From positions 1 through 34,755 of the forward strand of contig JALOTN010000027.1 in NCBI GenBank assembly GCA_025457885.1: 34,755 nucleotides of DNA, read 5' to 3'. Under the pieces are notes generated by a model. It did no database searches, was not told the DNA's origin, and saw only the letters and a program-made list of their open reading frames with translations. The first letter of the stretch is position 1, and the number at the start of each line of letters is the position of its first letter. Both the position numbers and the translations under genes were made by a program. This document shows, piece after piece, positions 26,684 through 33,918 of this stretch. This stretch comes from Thermoplasmatota archaeon. GTDB lineage: Archaea; Thermoplasmatota; E2; DHVEG-1.

Positions 26684-26713
26684 ATCTATTTAAAATCTGC
26701 TGTTTAAATAGAT
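26684..26713. repeat. Perfect 11-bp inverted repeat with 8-nt spacer
   Basis: The arms are ATCTATTTAAA (26684-26694) and TTTAAATAGAT (26703-26713), separated by 8 nt. It lies in the 282-bp gap between the tRNA-Phe and the giant surface-protein gene, upstream of the TATA-like TTTATATATTT (minus strand, about 26667-26677) that probably serves that gene. It could be an operator for the surface protein or part of a transcript end for the tRNA; nothing in the sequence decides. The rest of the gap 26535-26816 holds no gene I can see. Confidence 0.6.
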
Positions 26714-26794
26714 AATAAAAAAAACAATCCTTAGTTAATTGAGTTGTTCAGTCTTTTTTCCCTAATGAATTTGACCTTCTATGCTCCACTTTTT

Positions 26795-26816
26795 AAAAAA
26801 AAAGAAAATGAAAAAA
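26795..26816 (-). terminator. Oligo-T termination region after tRNA-Phe
   Basis: Read on the minus strand, the six bases directly after the discriminator base of the tRNA are T, followed within a few bases by TTTTC and a run of nine T. Archaeal RNA polymerase commonly terminates at such T-rich tracts without a hairpin. Confidence 0.5.
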
Positions 26817-26889
26817 TGCCGCAGGAGGGGATCGAACCCTCGACATCACGGTCTTCAGCCGTGCACTCTCCCAGCTGAGTTACCGCGGC
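26817..26889 (-). tRNA. tRNA-Phe (GAA)
   Basis: A 73-nt cloverleaf folds on the minus strand. The acceptor stem pairs GCCGCGG with CTGCGGC (one G-U), the anticodon stem is CACGG/CCGTG around loop CTGAAGA, which places GAA at the anticodon, and the T-arm contains GGTTCGATCC. The discriminator is A. CCA is not encoded. No intron is present. It lies 22 nt after the end of a winged-helix gene on the same strand. Confidence 0.95.
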
Positions 26890-26911
26890 AAAAAAATAAT
26901 GTTTTATCTCT

Positions 26912-27232
26912 TTATCCGAGTTCTTTGACAATGTCCGCTATGGTTTCCTGCATTTCTTTTAATTTCTGTTTTAACATTGGGGTTGCTTTCGAAGCGGACT
27001 CCGTCGTCACCGCTCCCTGAGGAGATGGCTCGATAAGTCCTTCCTGCTCCAATATCCGTAACGAATACCGTACCATATGCTGTGGATGTTTGGTTAGCTC
27101 GGATAGCTTAATAATACCCGCCGGTTCGTTTTGTTTCAATGTTTGAAGAACAAGCACATGCCTTTTTAAGATATCGAGCTCCGTCTCGATGACATTGGTC
27201 AGAACAATCCTTTCTTTTTTTTCCGGTTTCAT
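26912..27232 (-). CDS. Small winged-helix transcriptional regulator
   Basis: The start chosen is the ATG at 27232 (MKPEKKERIVL), because a TATA-like element about 50 nt upstream lies inside the longer open frame to 27322. The product is 106 aa. A winged helix-turn-helix spans roughly residues 22-76: LKRHVLVLQTLKQNEPAGII, then KLSELTKHPQHMVRYSLRIL as the recognition helix, then a wing EQEGLIEPSPQGAVTT. The C-terminus (KQKLKEMQETIADIVKEL) is a likely dimerising helix. It resembles small euryarchaeal regulators of unknown target. It diverges from nop5 and could control that shared promoter region, which is only positional inference. Confidence 0.78.
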   Translation of the reverse strand: MKPEKKERIVLTNVIETELDILKRHVLVLQTLKQNEPAGIIKLSELTKHPQHMVRYSLRILEQEGLIEPSPQGAVTTESASKATPMLKQKLKEMQETIADIVKELG

Positions 27233-27280
27233 TAAAAAACCCCCAATCCTTCGATACTTGTTAACACACGTAATAAAGTT

Positions 27281-27294
27281 CCTATATTTAAAAT
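27281..27294. promoter_or_regulatory. Shared divergent TATA-like element (regulator / nop5)
   Basis: CCTATATTTAAAAT reads as a TATA box on both strands. It is about 50 nt upstream of the regulator ATG (27232, minus) and about 60 nt upstream of the nop5 ATG (27351, plus), leaving short leaders on both sides. One element or two overlapping ones could serve both genes. Confidence 0.4.
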
Positions 27295-27350
27295 CTCTTT
27301 TATCACCAGAGTAAAACATCAAGAATCAATCGTAAAGTACATTAGAAAGA

Positions 27351-28259
27351 ATGCCTTATCGAACGACAATGGCACAGTACCTCATTACAAAATGGTTTGG
27401 AACATTCCTTTGTGACGGAACCTCAATTCAGAAAGAAATCCTTTTCCCAAAAGACGTAAAAGAAATCATGCGACGACTGCGAGATATCGAAAAAAACATG
27501 ATCCTCGCAGAGGAAGAAACTCTCGCTAAAAAAACCGAGGTTCTTATCAATGAAAGACGTTTACAACCACTGGGATCTTATGTAAACGACGACTCAACTT
27601 TTCAGGATATTCTGATACGACCAGAGGACTATGGATTTACCTCTGAGCTGCTTCATGATGCATCTCTGCTGCTTGCTCAAGAACGAGTTGATGAACAATT
27701 ACAAAGCGAAGATCTTCAGGTTATTCAGATGGTCAATGCTCTCGATGACCTTGTTCAGACGGCAAATCTCCTCTCTGAACGATTAAGCTGCTGGGCTATG
27801 CTTCCCACCGCAAAAAACAAAGTCAAACCCTTTGAAAAAACAATCACCGCGGTCAATGATGAGATCCAACGGTTACAAGATCAAATCGAGTTAGACATGA
27901 GGACCTTAGCGCCAAATACGAGTGCCATCATCGGGCCGCTTATTGGAGCTCGACTTCTCGCAGTTGCTGGTGGGATGCAACGGATGGCTCTAATGCCTGC
28001 TTCCACTATCCAGATTCTCGGTGCTGAGAAAGCGCTCTTCCGTTTTAAAAAAGAAGGAGGAAAACCACCGAAACATGGAGTAATCTTCCAGCATCCGTCA
28101 ATCAACGGTGCACCAAAAATGGAGCGGGGAAAGATCGCACGGCTTTTTGCAACAAAGATATCGACTGCGATAAAGGCAGATTTTTTCACAAAAAGAGACA
28201 TCCGCAGTGAGCTTCAAAAAGACATCACAGAACGTCTCCAGGAAATAAGAAAAAAATAA
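27351..28259 (+). CDS. nop5: C/D box RNP core protein Nop5 (Nop56/58 family)
   Basis: The 302-aa product is the scaffold of the archaeal box C/D ribonucleoprotein that guides 2'-O-methylation of rRNA and tRNA, joining L7Ae-bound RNA to fibrillarin. The N-terminal domain begins YLITKWFGTFLCDG. A coiled coil spans about 115-185. The Nop domain contains APNTSAIIGPLIGARLLAVA and GAEKALFRFKK, then PKHGVIFQHPSINGAP, the RNA and L7Ae contact region. The basic C-terminal tail is very short compared with many homologues. The ATG at 27369 (MAQYLITKWFG) is an alternative start closer to the conserved domain. Fibrillarin, usually adjacent, is not in this window. Confidence 0.93.
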   Translation: MPYRTTMAQYLITKWFGTFLCDGTSIQKEILFPKDVKEIMRRLRDIEKNMILAEEETLAKKTEVLINERRLQPLGSYVNDDSTFQDILIRPEDYGFTSELLHDASLLLAQERVDEQLQSEDLQVIQMVNALDDLVQTANLLSERLSCWAMLPTAKNKVKPFEKTITAVNDEIQRLQDQIELDMRTLAPNTSAIIGPLIGARLLAVAGGMQRMALMPASTIQILGAEKALFRFKKEGGKPPKHGVIFQHPSINGAPKMERGKIARLFATKISTAIKADFFTKRDIRSELQKDITERLQEIRKK

Positions 28260-28281
28260 CTGACTTGAAAAAACCGCAGCT

Positions 28282-28524
28282 TTATTCTTCTTGTTGGAGG
28301 ACTTTTAATTGTAGGTCCTGGAGTTCCTTAATATATTTATCAAGCTGCTGGATTGCGGTGAGTAGCTTATATATCTCCTCATCCTCAGGGGCGGGAGGGA
28401 CCGCAGATTGTGGAAATTTCTCTTTCTTTTTATGGAACTCAGATGTGTCATATTTCTTCTGAAGAAAATCACGGGCGGTTTTAAGGTTCTTAATTTGTTC
28501 TGAAATCTCTTGAAATTTATTCAT
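28282..28524 (-). CDS. Small coiled-coil protein of unknown function
   Basis: The 80-aa product starts at an ATG at 28524 with AAGGA and GGGA upstream. Residues 1-30 and 50-78 are charged amphipathic helices (FQEISEQIKNLKTARDFLQ and LTAIQQLDKYIKELQDLQL) joined by a Pro-rich hinge (SAVPPAPEDEE). No catalytic or metal motif is present. It converges with nop5 with a 22-nt gap and follows tgtA on the same strand by about 95 nt. I do not recognise the family; coding is supported by the start context and coherent helix pattern. Confidence 0.6.
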   Translation of the reverse strand: MNKFQEISEQIKNLKTARDFLQKKYDTSEFHKKKEKFPQSAVPPAPEDEEIYKLLTAIQQLDKYIKELQDLQLKVLQQEE

Positions 28525-28619
28525 GTTCCCATTCCTTTTTGTTCATTATTCTTTTTTGTTTTGAGTGCACTGCTGTTGGTAATATCTTTGGAGATAATAA
28601 GAGTTTTGGAGAAAATGAA

Positions 28620-30563
28620 TCAACCCTGTTGAAGAGCATCCCTTGTCTTGACGGCGACACCGTGTTGGAATGTCAGCATCTCATTTCTCGTGAGTAGTGT
28701 TCGACCAACCCCGAGGAATGTATCTTGTTCATCCACTATGACACATTCGTCATATGGGCGAAGGTGTGGATCGCAATCTGAGACGAACTTCGCAAAAAGG
28801 CTTTTTCCCTCTTTGATAAAAGGAACAGCATCATCTACAACCACGACTCGTAAGAGTGGATATTTCATCCTTTTATGCAACCGCAAGCCACCGTCGATCT
28901 TTAGGGTGAAGAGCCCATCCTCCGCACGCATGGAAACCACATGAGACCCGTCACACAAAATATTACGAATCTTACCGGTCTGTTTTGATTTGACTAATCG
29001 GAGATCACCAGAAAAGAGAACGTCTGATGCCCCTACCCCAAACTGCATGTCAGCAACTGCAGAGATCCGCCGAGTATCAAAATCAATCGGATGCTTCAAC
29101 GGACCCTCAGAAGAAAATACCATCTGATCATCCCAATGAAGAATCGAAGAACCCTCCAGGAAATTCTCCATACGCTGCTGAGCTATTTCCCCAGTCTCCT
29201 GGTCAACACAATTTGGGAATACTGATTGTGCAAGGGGATACATCTCATCAAGTTCCATGGGAACAGGACCAAGCGAGGAACGCACCACAAGGTTGACGTT
29301 TTTATGTGCCAAAATATCCGTGATTTCTTTCGAATAAAACATTGAATAAGGTTTAGTTCCCTCAGGGAACACCACGGTTTCTTGGAAGAACGGTGTATAT
29401 CTATTAATCAATCGCTGATGATACCTATAAAAAATCGGACGATGGATCGTCTGCGGGCCGGTGTAAAATACCGCTGTTTTTTTACTCGTCGGTTCATGAT
29501 GCTCAAGCCATTGGAGATGCTCTGGTTCGTGCAACACCCGCACAGCCTCAGACAGATAAGGGTTTGCTGATGCACGCTGCTCGACAAGATCCCAAAGCCA
29601 ACCCTCTGTCAAAGCAACACGGATAATCTTCAATTCCATGAAACTGACATACAGGTTATGCAACGCAAGCTGCAAGGTCCGGTCTTTCTCATCAAGTTCC
29701 ATCAGTGATTCTTTGGTGTATTTTGAACAGATTGGGCAACTGCAGGGTAACTCAGAAAGATCATCGAACTTCTCCGTCCCCCATTGAAAAATCATCCGTC
29801 CATCGTTGGCATATTTTGCGTACGCAGAGGAATCAAAAAAATCACAGCCTAAAGCGACAGCCAAGGAAAACACCAAAGGATGCCCCGCTCCAAAAAGATG
29901 AACGGGTTTGGAGGGATCTAAACCTTGTTTTGCTGAGAGAATGCAACGAACTAGATCGCTATATCGTTGGTTCTCCATGAGTGGGACGACCCCGCCAATG
30001 GGGAAAAAATCCGCTGAGAGAGTGCTTAGCTCCTGTGCACATTTTCGCCGCAGCTCTGGATAGATGGACCCTTGGACGGGACAAGCGAGAAGCATCTCAC
30101 CTTTATGGGGGAGGCTTTTTCGAGCCCGTTCGATTGTTTCATTGACCCCCTGTTCAGAGGTTTCTCTTGTCTGATGAGGTGTTCCAAAAACATCAAGGAT
30201 CGTGCCGATATCACTACCGATATCGCGTTGGAACTGGACGATTTCCACAGGATCAAGATGCACATCCCCATACACATAGTTCTGAAACGTCCCAGAGTCA
30301 GTCATAATCGATCCATCAAAATCGATAAGCGCATGCACCCCAGACTCTAACGCCTGCTTCTTCAATTCCGGGTTCTTATAAATAATATAAGAGTTTGTAA
30401 TAAGAATATCTGTACCAAACCGTTTCTTCATCTCCTTTGGAGGAATAATCATTTTATTCGGATTTATTACCGGAAGAAGGTTGGGGGTGGTAACCGTCCC
30501 ATGTTTTGTGGTGAAACGACAGAGACGTCCTGCCGCATCCCGTTCCTTTAATTCAAATCTCAT
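28620..30563 (-). CDS. tgtA: tRNA-guanine(15) transglycosylase, archaeosine type
   Basis: The 647-aa enzyme exchanges guanine 15 of tRNA for preQ0, the first tRNA-level step toward archaeosine. The TIM-barrel has DSGTFQ (89-94), the nucleophile region DFFDSSAYAKYA (D244), and zinc ligands CSCPIC (C274, C276, C279) with H302 in LALHN. These positions agree with those known for the Pyrococcus enzyme. The C-terminal extension contains the archaeal C1/C2 domains and ends in a PUA domain (VVVDDAVPFIKEGKSLFAK, VGRTLLT). This full-length arrangement is specific to archaea. It lies 92 nt after nadX on the same strand. Confidence 0.96.
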   Translation of the reverse strand: MRFELKERDAAGRLCRFTTKHGTVTTPNLLPVINPNKMIIPPKEMKKRFGTDILITNSYIIYKNPELKKQALESGVHALIDFDGSIMTDSGTFQNYVYGDVHLDPVEIVQFQRDIGSDIGTILDVFGTPHQTRETSEQGVNETIERARKSLPHKGEMLLACPVQGSIYPELRRKCAQELSTLSADFFPIGGVVPLMENQRYSDLVRCILSAKQGLDPSKPVHLFGAGHPLVFSLAVALGCDFFDSSAYAKYANDGRMIFQWGTEKFDDLSELPCSCPICSKYTKESLMELDEKDRTLQLALHNLYVSFMELKIIRVALTEGWLWDLVEQRASANPYLSEAVRVLHEPEHLQWLEHHEPTSKKTAVFYTGPQTIHRPIFYRYHQRLINRYTPFFQETVVFPEGTKPYSMFYSKEITDILAHKNVNLVVRSSLGPVPMELDEMYPLAQSVFPNCVDQETGEIAQQRMENFLEGSSILHWDDQMVFSSEGPLKHPIDFDTRRISAVADMQFGVGASDVLFSGDLRLVKSKQTGKIRNILCDGSHVVSMRAEDGLFTLKIDGGLRLHKRMKYPLLRVVVVDDAVPFIKEGKSLFAKFVSDCDPHLRPYDECVIVDEQDTFLGVGRTLLTRNEMLTFQHGVAVKTRDALQQG

Positions 30564-30655
30564 TGTTTCTGCAGTCTCGTAAAAGGACCACCCTCTTAAG
30601 GTTTTAGTGTGACAGGATAGGAAATCAAGAAGAGATCCGGGATACTCTTTGTACC

Positions 30656-31420
30656 TTAGGCAATCTGAAGAGGGTCCATGACTCGCCGCAGCGTAGCTAT
30701 CGCAGATAAGGATGCCATGTAACTAGATTGAGGATTGTTTGGATTTGGCATGTTCTCCACCTCTGCACGTAATCTCCCAAAACGACCATGCGCTAGGATC
30801 TTATGATTAATTCGTGTCTCTACAGGATCAGCGACAATCTCTACCTTGGTCTCATCAAAACCAACACCGGCTAAGGAGAGACATGCGGCGACATTGATGT
30901 TTTTCGGGAATTCCTTCACTGCGTCTCGTGCATTTCCTTTGAAGACAACGGTGCGTTCCTCTACGGTTTTCCCAAGGGAAGCAGGTGGTTTGGTCGTTAC
31001 CAACGTCACACTATCGAGTTTCTCGATGCTTGCTGCAAGGACACCATCGATCCCACAGACAGCACCTGAGGGGAGATAGATTTTCCGATGATGTTTACGA
31101 GCTGTCGTCTCAAGTTTCTTTCGTAAGGAATCATCAAATAAGCTTCCGATGCTCATGATAATGATATCTTTGCCTGCCTCAAGGACTTTGGCTGCATATT
31201 GAGTGACAGCCTGTTGAGATGCTGCTTCGAAGACGACATCGACTTCCGATAAGAAATCCTCCACGGGTTGAATTGATGCTTTCTTCAGTTTCAAACAGAG
31301 TTTCTTTGATGCAGCAGGAAGAATATCAAACAAATAGATTTTCTCGATATCGCTCATCGCGTCTGCTGCAATCGCAACATCGGTCCCTATTGCACCACAT
31401 CCGATAATGCCAAGTCGCAT
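30656..31420 (-). CDS. nadX: L-aspartate dehydrogenase
   Basis: The 254-aa protein matches archaeal NadX, which oxidises aspartate to iminoaspartate with NAD(P) for the first step of NAD synthesis. The Rossmann start is MRLGIIGCGAIGTDVA (loop G7-x-G9-x-x-G12). VVFEAASQQAVTQYA, LPSGAVCGIDGV and TKPPASL are conserved, as is FPKNINVAA. The C-terminal active-site domain contains RINHKILAHGRFGRL and PNPNNPQSS. Length is typical. GGGAG precedes the ATG at 31420. It diverges from nadC with a 53-bp gap, which supports a joint role in NAD synthesis; NadA is not in the window. Confidence 0.94.
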   Translation of the reverse strand: MRLGIIGCGAIGTDVAIAADAMSDIEKIYLFDILPAASKKLCLKLKKASIQPVEDFLSEVDVVFEAASQQAVTQYAAKVLEAGKDIIIMSIGSLFDDSLRKKLETTARKHHRKIYLPSGAVCGIDGVLAASIEKLDSVTLVTTKPPASLGKTVEERTVVFKGNARDAVKEFPKNINVAACLSLAGVGFDETKVEIVADPVETRINHKILAHGRFGRLRAEVENMPNPNNPQSSYMASLSAIATLRRVMDPLQIA

Positions 31421-31437
31421 AGTAGGAATCTCCCAAA

Positions 31438-31449
31438 ACCTTTAAACAG
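31438..31449. promoter_or_regulatory. Shared TATA-like core between nadX and nadC
   Basis: The only clear AT-rich core in the 53-bp divergent gap includes TTTAAA at 31441-31446. It is about 30 nt before the nadC ATG (31474), consistent with a leaderless nadC message, and about 23 nt before the nadX ATG (31420), so one element may serve both directions. A second TATA-like stretch (CCTATAAAAAATATT) lies too close to the nadC start to act for it. Confidence 0.4.
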
Positions 31450-31473
31450 GAATTACCTATAAAAAATATTGTT

Positions 31474-32295
31474 ATGGATGACATCGATCGATTCCTACGT
31501 GAGGATGTAGGGAAAAAAGGTGATATCACCTCTGATGCATTGTTGACCAATGAAAAAGCACACGCATTCATCGTTGTAAAAGAAAAATGTATTGTCGCTG
31601 GCTTGGAGGAAGCATCGCAGGTGTTTCAGAGAACAGGAGCAACTACTCGTTTGCTTTTCAAAGACGGAAGCCCTGTTCGAAAGGGAGACCAGGTGATGCT
31701 CATCCAGGGATCTGCCCGCTCCATTCTTAAAGGAGAGCGTCTCGCCTTAAACCTCATTGGTAGGATGAGCGGGATTGCCACGGAAACAGCCATCCTGGTT
31801 CACCGATGTAAAAAGATTAATCCCCATGTCTCCATCACCGCCACCCGAAAGACCACCCCAGGGTTCCGCAGATTTGAGAAAAAAGCAATCATCCTTGGAG
31901 GTGGAGAGCCTCATCGGTATGGTCTTTATGATGCGGTGCTTATCAAGGATAATCATCTGAAGATGATTGGTTCGGTTGAAAAAACGCTTCGTACGTTACG
32001 AAACCATCTTCCCCATTCGATGATCGAGATTGAGGTGGAAAACGAAAGAGATGCATTAACCGCTGCCAGATTTGGTGCGGAAATCATCATGCTTGATAAT
32101 TTCGATCCGATAAAGGGAGAAAAAGTTGCTGGGAAAATCCGTCAAATCAACCCTCGAATCATCTTAGAAGCTTCCGGTGGTATAACCGCAGAGAACATTG
32201 AGAAATATGCATCATTTGTCGATCGAATCTCTCTTGGATACCTCACCCACTCGGTGAAAAATAAAGATTATTCGTTAGAAATTATCAAAAAATAA
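31474..32295 (+). CDS. nadC: Nicotinate-nucleotide pyrophosphorylase (carboxylating)
   Basis: The 273-aa enzyme converts quinolinate and PRPP to nicotinate mononucleotide. Key text is EDVGKKGDITSDAL near the N-terminus, then NLIGRMSGIAT (93-103), TRKTTPG (124-130), HRYGLYDAVLIKDNH (147-161, including the active-site Lys and His), and EIEVENERDALTA. The end has ILEASGGITAENI and DRISLGYLTHS. Length and motif order are standard. It is transcribed away from nadX. Confidence 0.95.
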   Translation: MDDIDRFLREDVGKKGDITSDALLTNEKAHAFIVVKEKCIVAGLEEASQVFQRTGATTRLLFKDGSPVRKGDQVMLIQGSARSILKGERLALNLIGRMSGIATETAILVHRCKKINPHVSITATRKTTPGFRRFEKKAIILGGGEPHRYGLYDAVLIKDNHLKMIGSVEKTLRTLRNHLPHSMIEIEVENERDALTAARFGAEIIMLDNFDPIKGEKVAGKIRQINPRIILEASGGITAENIEKYASFVDRISLGYLTHSVKNKDYSLEIIKK

Positions 32296-32319
32296 TATCT
32301 GGTGAAAAACGCCAAATTC

Positions 32320-32327
32320 TTTATATA
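32320..32327 (+). promoter_or_regulatory. TATA box of the secE-spt5-rpl11 operon
   Basis: TTTATATA is centred about 44 nt upstream of the GTG at 32368. A start site about 26 nt downstream, near 32350, would leave an 18-nt leader containing AGGTG (32357-32361). It lies directly after nadC, so the translation and transcription genes have their own promoter. Confidence 0.55.
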
Positions 32328-32367
32328 CACCTTACCATTTGACCCTTACGAATAACAGGTGTCAAGC

Positions 32368-32622
32368 GTGAACGAAGAACGCAAAAGTTTCCTAGAAAAA
32401 GCTTGGGGTTTTCAACACAAAATCGAAGAGCGGCAGCAACGCATCGGAAAAGGAAAATACGGAAGAGTCTTAAAGATGGCTCGCAAACCGACCAACGAAG
32501 AGTATGAAAAAACCACGAAAATCACTGGGTTAGGGATACTCCTCATTGGGGCGTTAGGTTTTGTTATCTATATCATACGGGAAATTGTTGCACCCTGGAT
32601 TCTGAAGGCACTTGGTTATTAA
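32368..32622 (+). CDS. secE: Preprotein translocase subunit SecE (Sec61 gamma)
   Basis: The start chosen is the GTG at 32368, six bases after AGGTG (32357-32361); another GTG at 32359 overlaps that ribosome-binding site and is less likely. The product is 84 aa. An amphipathic cytosolic helix (AWGFQHKIEERQQRIGKG) and ARKPTNEEYEKTTKITGLG precede a single membrane helix (about 54-74, ILLIGALGFVIYIIREIV). This is the archaeal Sec61-gamma layout. It clamps the SecY channel in the membrane. Position directly before spt5 and rpl11 is the conserved archaeal order. Confidence 0.92.
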   Translation: MNEERKSFLEKAWGFQHKIEERQQRIGKGKYGRVLKMARKPTNEEYEKTTKITGLGILLIGALGFVIYIIREIVAPWILKALGY

Positions 32623-32639
32623 GAGAGTTGATCGTATCT

Positions 32640-33152
32640 ATGGAGAATACTAGTTCTGAAACCACTGACACTGAGAAATCTAGTATATTCACGATTAAGA
32701 CACAAGTCGGAAAAGAACAAAACACGGCAGACTTAATCAATAGCAGAGCAAAAAAAGGGAAACTGAATATCCCCTCCATCCTTGTCACCCCTGACCTCAG
32801 AGGATATATTTTCGTCGAGGCATTTGACGAAGAATTGATTAAGAACATGATTAAAACTATCTCCTACGCACGAAACATGCTGGAAGGAAGCATCCCAATT
32901 GAACAGATTGAACATTTCCTTGCTCCTACCTCAGCAGTCGCGAAGATCACCGAAGGAGATCTTGTGGAGATGATTGCTGGACCATTCCGTGGTGAAAAAG
33001 CAAAAATCACCCATATCGATTATTCCAAGGAAGAAATCACTGTTGAACTCTTAGAATCTATGGTTCCTATCCCGATCACGGTTCGTGGGGAACAAGTCAG
33101 AATCATTAAACGCAAAGAAGAAGACAAAAAGAAGGAAGATAAAAAGGAGTAA
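32640..33152 (+). CDS. spt5: Transcription elongation factor Spt5 (archaeal NusG)
   Basis: The ATG at 32640 gives 170 aa; a TTG at 32628 is an in-frame alternative nearer to the secE stop. After an acidic Ser/Thr-rich head comes the NGN domain (IFTIKTQVGKEQNTADLI, later PDLRGYIFVEAFDEELI) and a KOW domain (EGDLVEMIAGPFRGEKAKI). The tail is a run of Lys and Glu. Spt5 with Spt4 binds the RNA polymerase clamp and raises processivity. Only 6 nt separate it from rpl11, so the genes are co-transcribed. Confidence 0.93.
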   Translation: MENTSSETTDTEKSSIFTIKTQVGKEQNTADLINSRAKKGKLNIPSILVTPDLRGYIFVEAFDEELIKNMIKTISYARNMLEGSIPIEQIEHFLAPTSAVAKITEGDLVEMIAGPFRGEKAKITHIDYSKEEITVELLESMVPIPITVRGEQVRIIKRKEEDKKKEDKKE

Positions 33153-33158
33153 GAGAAC

Positions 33159-33635
33159 ATGCCAGAAACCATTGAAGCACTCATTGACGGTGGAAAAGCA
33201 ACCGCAGGCGCCCCTCTGGGTCCCGCGTTAGGCCCCAAAGGTGTCAACATCATGCAAGTCATCAACGCCATCAACGATAAAACGAAACAATTCCAGGGAA
33301 TGAAAGTACCCGTTAAGATAATTATCGATCCAAAGACAAAAGGCTTTGAAATTGAAGTGGGAACACCCCCAGCGGCCTCTCTTATCCTGCGTGAGATAAA
33401 AGCCGAGAAAGGATCAGGGATTCCTTCAAAAACCAAAATAGGGAACCTTTCGGTTGACCAGGCAGTGAAAATAGCGAAAATGAAGTTTGATACTATTCTA
33501 GGGAAGGACCTGAAACATAAGGCAAAAGAAGTGATAGGTACCTGTACATCCATGGGGGTCACTGTTGAAGGAAAATCACCCAAACAGGTATTAAAGGAAA
33601 TTGACGAAGGGAAATACGACTCAAAATTCACCTAA
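33159..33635 (+). CDS. rpl11: Large ribosomal subunit protein L11
   Basis: The 158-aa product has the L11 N-terminal signature GGKATAGAPLGPALGPKGVN followed by QVINAINDKTKQFQGMKVPV, and the RNA-binding C-terminal domain (KTKIGNLSVDQAVKIAKMK and GTCTSMGVTVEG). It binds the GTPase-associated centre of 23S rRNA. The archaeal C-terminal extension is present. AAGGAG lies just upstream of the ATG. Unusually, no L1, P0 or P1 gene follows in the remaining window; the next gene encodes a secreted protein. Confidence 0.96.
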   Translation: MPETIEALIDGGKATAGAPLGPALGPKGVNIMQVINAINDKTKQFQGMKVPVKIIIDPKTKGFEIEVGTPPAASLILREIKAEKGSGIPSKTKIGNLSVDQAVKIAKMKFDTILGKDLKHKAKEVIGTCTSMGVTVEGKSPKQVLKEIDEGKYDSKFT

Positions 33636-33918
33636 AAACTGTGAATGCCAGATTCAGCTAATACGGAATCTTCCTTTTATACTAAATAATTAAAAATATT
33701 AATATACTTTAATATTCTTATTTTTTCCTTATCTTTCATTATGGTCATATATTTTCTTTGTTCATCTCATAAAACTATAAAAATTATATATTTTTTATTA
33801 AAAAAAGGAGTTATTGTAAGAAAATTATAAAATATATTTGAATCAAAACATTTAAATCAAAGAACCACTATTTAGAATATGGAAGTATAAACACAATATA
33901 TAAGGAGGCAATATAAAA
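33636..33918 (+). promoter_or_regulatory. AT-rich intergenic region: end of L11 operon and promoter of surface protein
   Basis: The 283 bp are strongly AT-rich and contain no gene. T-rich tracts near 33717-33730 (ATTCTTATTTTTTCC) and 33781-33800 are likely places for the L11 transcript to end. A TATA-like ATTTAAATC at about 33850-33858 would start transcription near 33880. AAGGAGG at 33902-33908, ten bases before the ATG at 33919, is the strongest ribosome-binding site in the right half of the window and predicts high translation. Confidence 0.45.

Noticed and set aside
33020..33631. 203-aa minus-strand open frame across spt5 and rpl11
   Set aside because: It is antisense to two strongly conserved genes and has low-complexity Ser/Phe-rich sequence.
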